From contig JAITHZ010000155.1 in assembly GCA_031279795.1 (NCBI GenBank), positions 1-5,856 of the forward strand: 5,856 nucleotides of DNA. Direction: 5' to 3'. The translations under genes were made by a program, and so were the position numbers. This DNA is from Bacteroidales bacterium (lineage in GTDB: Bacteria > Bacteroidota > Bacteroidia > Bacteroidales > WRGA01). Every line of letters begins with the position of its first letter. The first letter of the stretch is position 1. Below the pieces are notes generated by a model. That model ran no database searches. It was not told where the DNA came from and saw nothing but the letters and a program-made list of their open reading frames with translations. Below, piece after piece: positions 4,815 through 5,856 of this stretch.

Positions 4815-5856
4815 ATGTTGGAAATACAAAACTCTGGCTTCCCTGAGCAACCGGATGGGCTGGGTGAAAATGAAAAAGTTGCGGCGTCTCAAAGTGAAGA
4901 GAATGATAGTTTGCTATCGTTGAATGTACCGGATATTTCCGAGAACGGAGAGGTTTCCGCTTCTCCTCCAGATGACGCTGAAAAGGGTGAGGTTACCGGT
5001 GATAAAGTGGATGATTTGCCCGCTGTTTCTTCGGAAACGCATGATCTTGTTGAAGATAAATTGACAAGGGAAAGCATTGTGGACAAGTTGAAACAGCTCG
5101 TAGAACAGGCAGGAGAGGTGGCAAAAGAAGAAATTGATGCGATGAAGCGAAATTTCTACAAGATTCATAAAGCGCTTGTAGATGAGCAAAAAAAACGTTT
5201 TGTCGAAGAAGGAGGCAACGAAAACGACTTTGTGCAGCCGGAAGACAAGTTGGAACTTCAGTTTAAAGAACTGTTCAACACCTTCCGCGAAAAACGTGCC
5301 TTGCTCACAGAAAGTCTCGAAAAACTAAAGCAGGAAAACTTGCAGAGGAAAGAAAAACTCATCGAAAAAGTAAAAATACTGCTTGAGTCGTCGGATGACA
5401 TTAATAAGGCGTACAACGAATTCAAAAAAATTCAGCAGGAATGGAACGAAATCACATTGATTCCCCAAACAAAAGTCAACGAAATTTGGCGGAGCTATCA
5501 AGTTCAGGTCGAAAAATTCTATGATTTAGTGAAGATCAACAATGAATTTCGCGATTATGATTTCAAAAAAAATTGCGAAGCCAAACTCGTTCTGTGTGAA
5601 GCAGCAGAACGATTGGACGAAGAATCCGATGTTGTTTCGGCATTTTATCAGTTACAAAACCTGCACAACCAGTGGCGGGAAATCGGTCCGGTAGCCCGTG
5701 AGCAGCGCGAGGAAATCTGGAATCGATTCAAGGCAGCTTCTGCCATAATTAATAAAAAGCATCAACGACATTTCGAACATCTGCGAGAAAATGAAGCCAC
5801 GAACTTCACCGAAAAGAAAGCTCTATGTGAATTAATTGAAAAAATTGATTACTCCT
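4815..5856 (+). CDS. DUF349 domain protein, N-terminal part (partial)
   Basis: The frame is open for 347 codons plus one base and runs off the window. There is no signal peptide or transmembrane helix, so the product is predicted to be cytoplasmic. Residues 1-80 are acidic, low in complexity and probably disordered. From about 85 the chain is charged and helical, with heptad-like coiled-coil stretches. DUF349-type units follow: a divergent one at about 195-245 (EFKKIQQEWNEI then VNEIWRSY) and a clear one at about 270-322 (LQNLHNQWREIGPV then EEIWNRFKAA). A third begins at the edge. These alternating W-R/N-E-I and I-W-R/N-x-F/Y positions are the family pattern. The family is common in Bacteroidota and its molecular role is not settled. 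The ATG at 4815 has no Shine-Dalgarno sequence but is preceded by an A-rich stretch, which is normal for this phylum. Confidence 0.9.
   Translation, partial: MLEIQNSGFPEQPDGLGENEKVAASQSEENDSLLSLNVPDISENGEVSASPPDDAEKGEVTGDKVDDLPAVSSETHDLVEDKLTRESIVDKLKQLVEQAGEVAKEEIDAMKRNFYKIHKALVDEQKKRFVEEGGNENDFVQPEDKLELQFKELFNTFREKRALLTESLEKLKQENLQRKEKLIEKVKILLESSDDINKAYNEFKKIQQEWNEITLIPQTKVNEIWRSYQVQVEKFYDLVKINNEFRDYDFKKNCEAKLVLCEAAERLDEESDVVSAFYQLQNLHNQWREIGPVAREQREEIWNRFKAASAIINKKHQRHFEHLRENEATNFTEKKALCELIEKIDYS

Overview
The window looks like chromosomal core DNA from a member of the Bacteroidota, probably the Bacteroidales. Three things point there. Several intergenic sites match the phylum's promoter signature (-7 box TAnnTTTG, in one case with a TTTG -33 box 20 nt upstream). 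Only one gene has a strong Shine-Dalgarno sequence. The protein families (a short SecG with a hydrophilic tail, a DUF349 protein, a DUF6599-type protein, a lipoprotein with a beta-helix-like segment) are ones I associate with this phylum. No mobile element, phage gene, CRISPR array, tRNA or rRNA was found.

Left part (1-1965, minus strand): three genes read leftward. They are a TPR-like hypothetical protein (1150-1965), secG (803-1147, starting 2 nt after the TPR stop) and, after a 106-nt gap holding a long near-perfect hairpin, a lipoprotein (1-696) cut by the window edge. A TAnnTTTG box at 2039-2046 is the probable promoter of this block.

Centre (1966-4360): a 281-nt AT-rich divergent intergenic region separates that block from a rightward two-gene unit. 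The first gene is a twin-arginine-signal aldo/keto reductase fused to a C-terminal 2[4Fe-4S] ferredoxin-like domain (2247-3437). The second, 17 nt downstream with a good ribosome binding site, is a Sec-exported DUF6599-like protein (3455-4360). Both products are predicted to leave the cytoplasm, which suggests a shared extracytoplasmic role of unknown nature.

Right part (4361-5856): a 454-nt AT-rich non-coding stretch carries an isolated GC-rich perfect palindrome (4395-4428), short direct repeats and the best promoter match in the window (4520-4551). It is followed by a coiled-coil-rich DUF349 protein (4815 to the window end, partial).

I do not see a clear previously undescribed system. The items most worth a second look are the exported redox fusion with its partner, the two intergenic hairpins, and the strong promoter that lies about 255 nt ahead of the DUF349 start codon.
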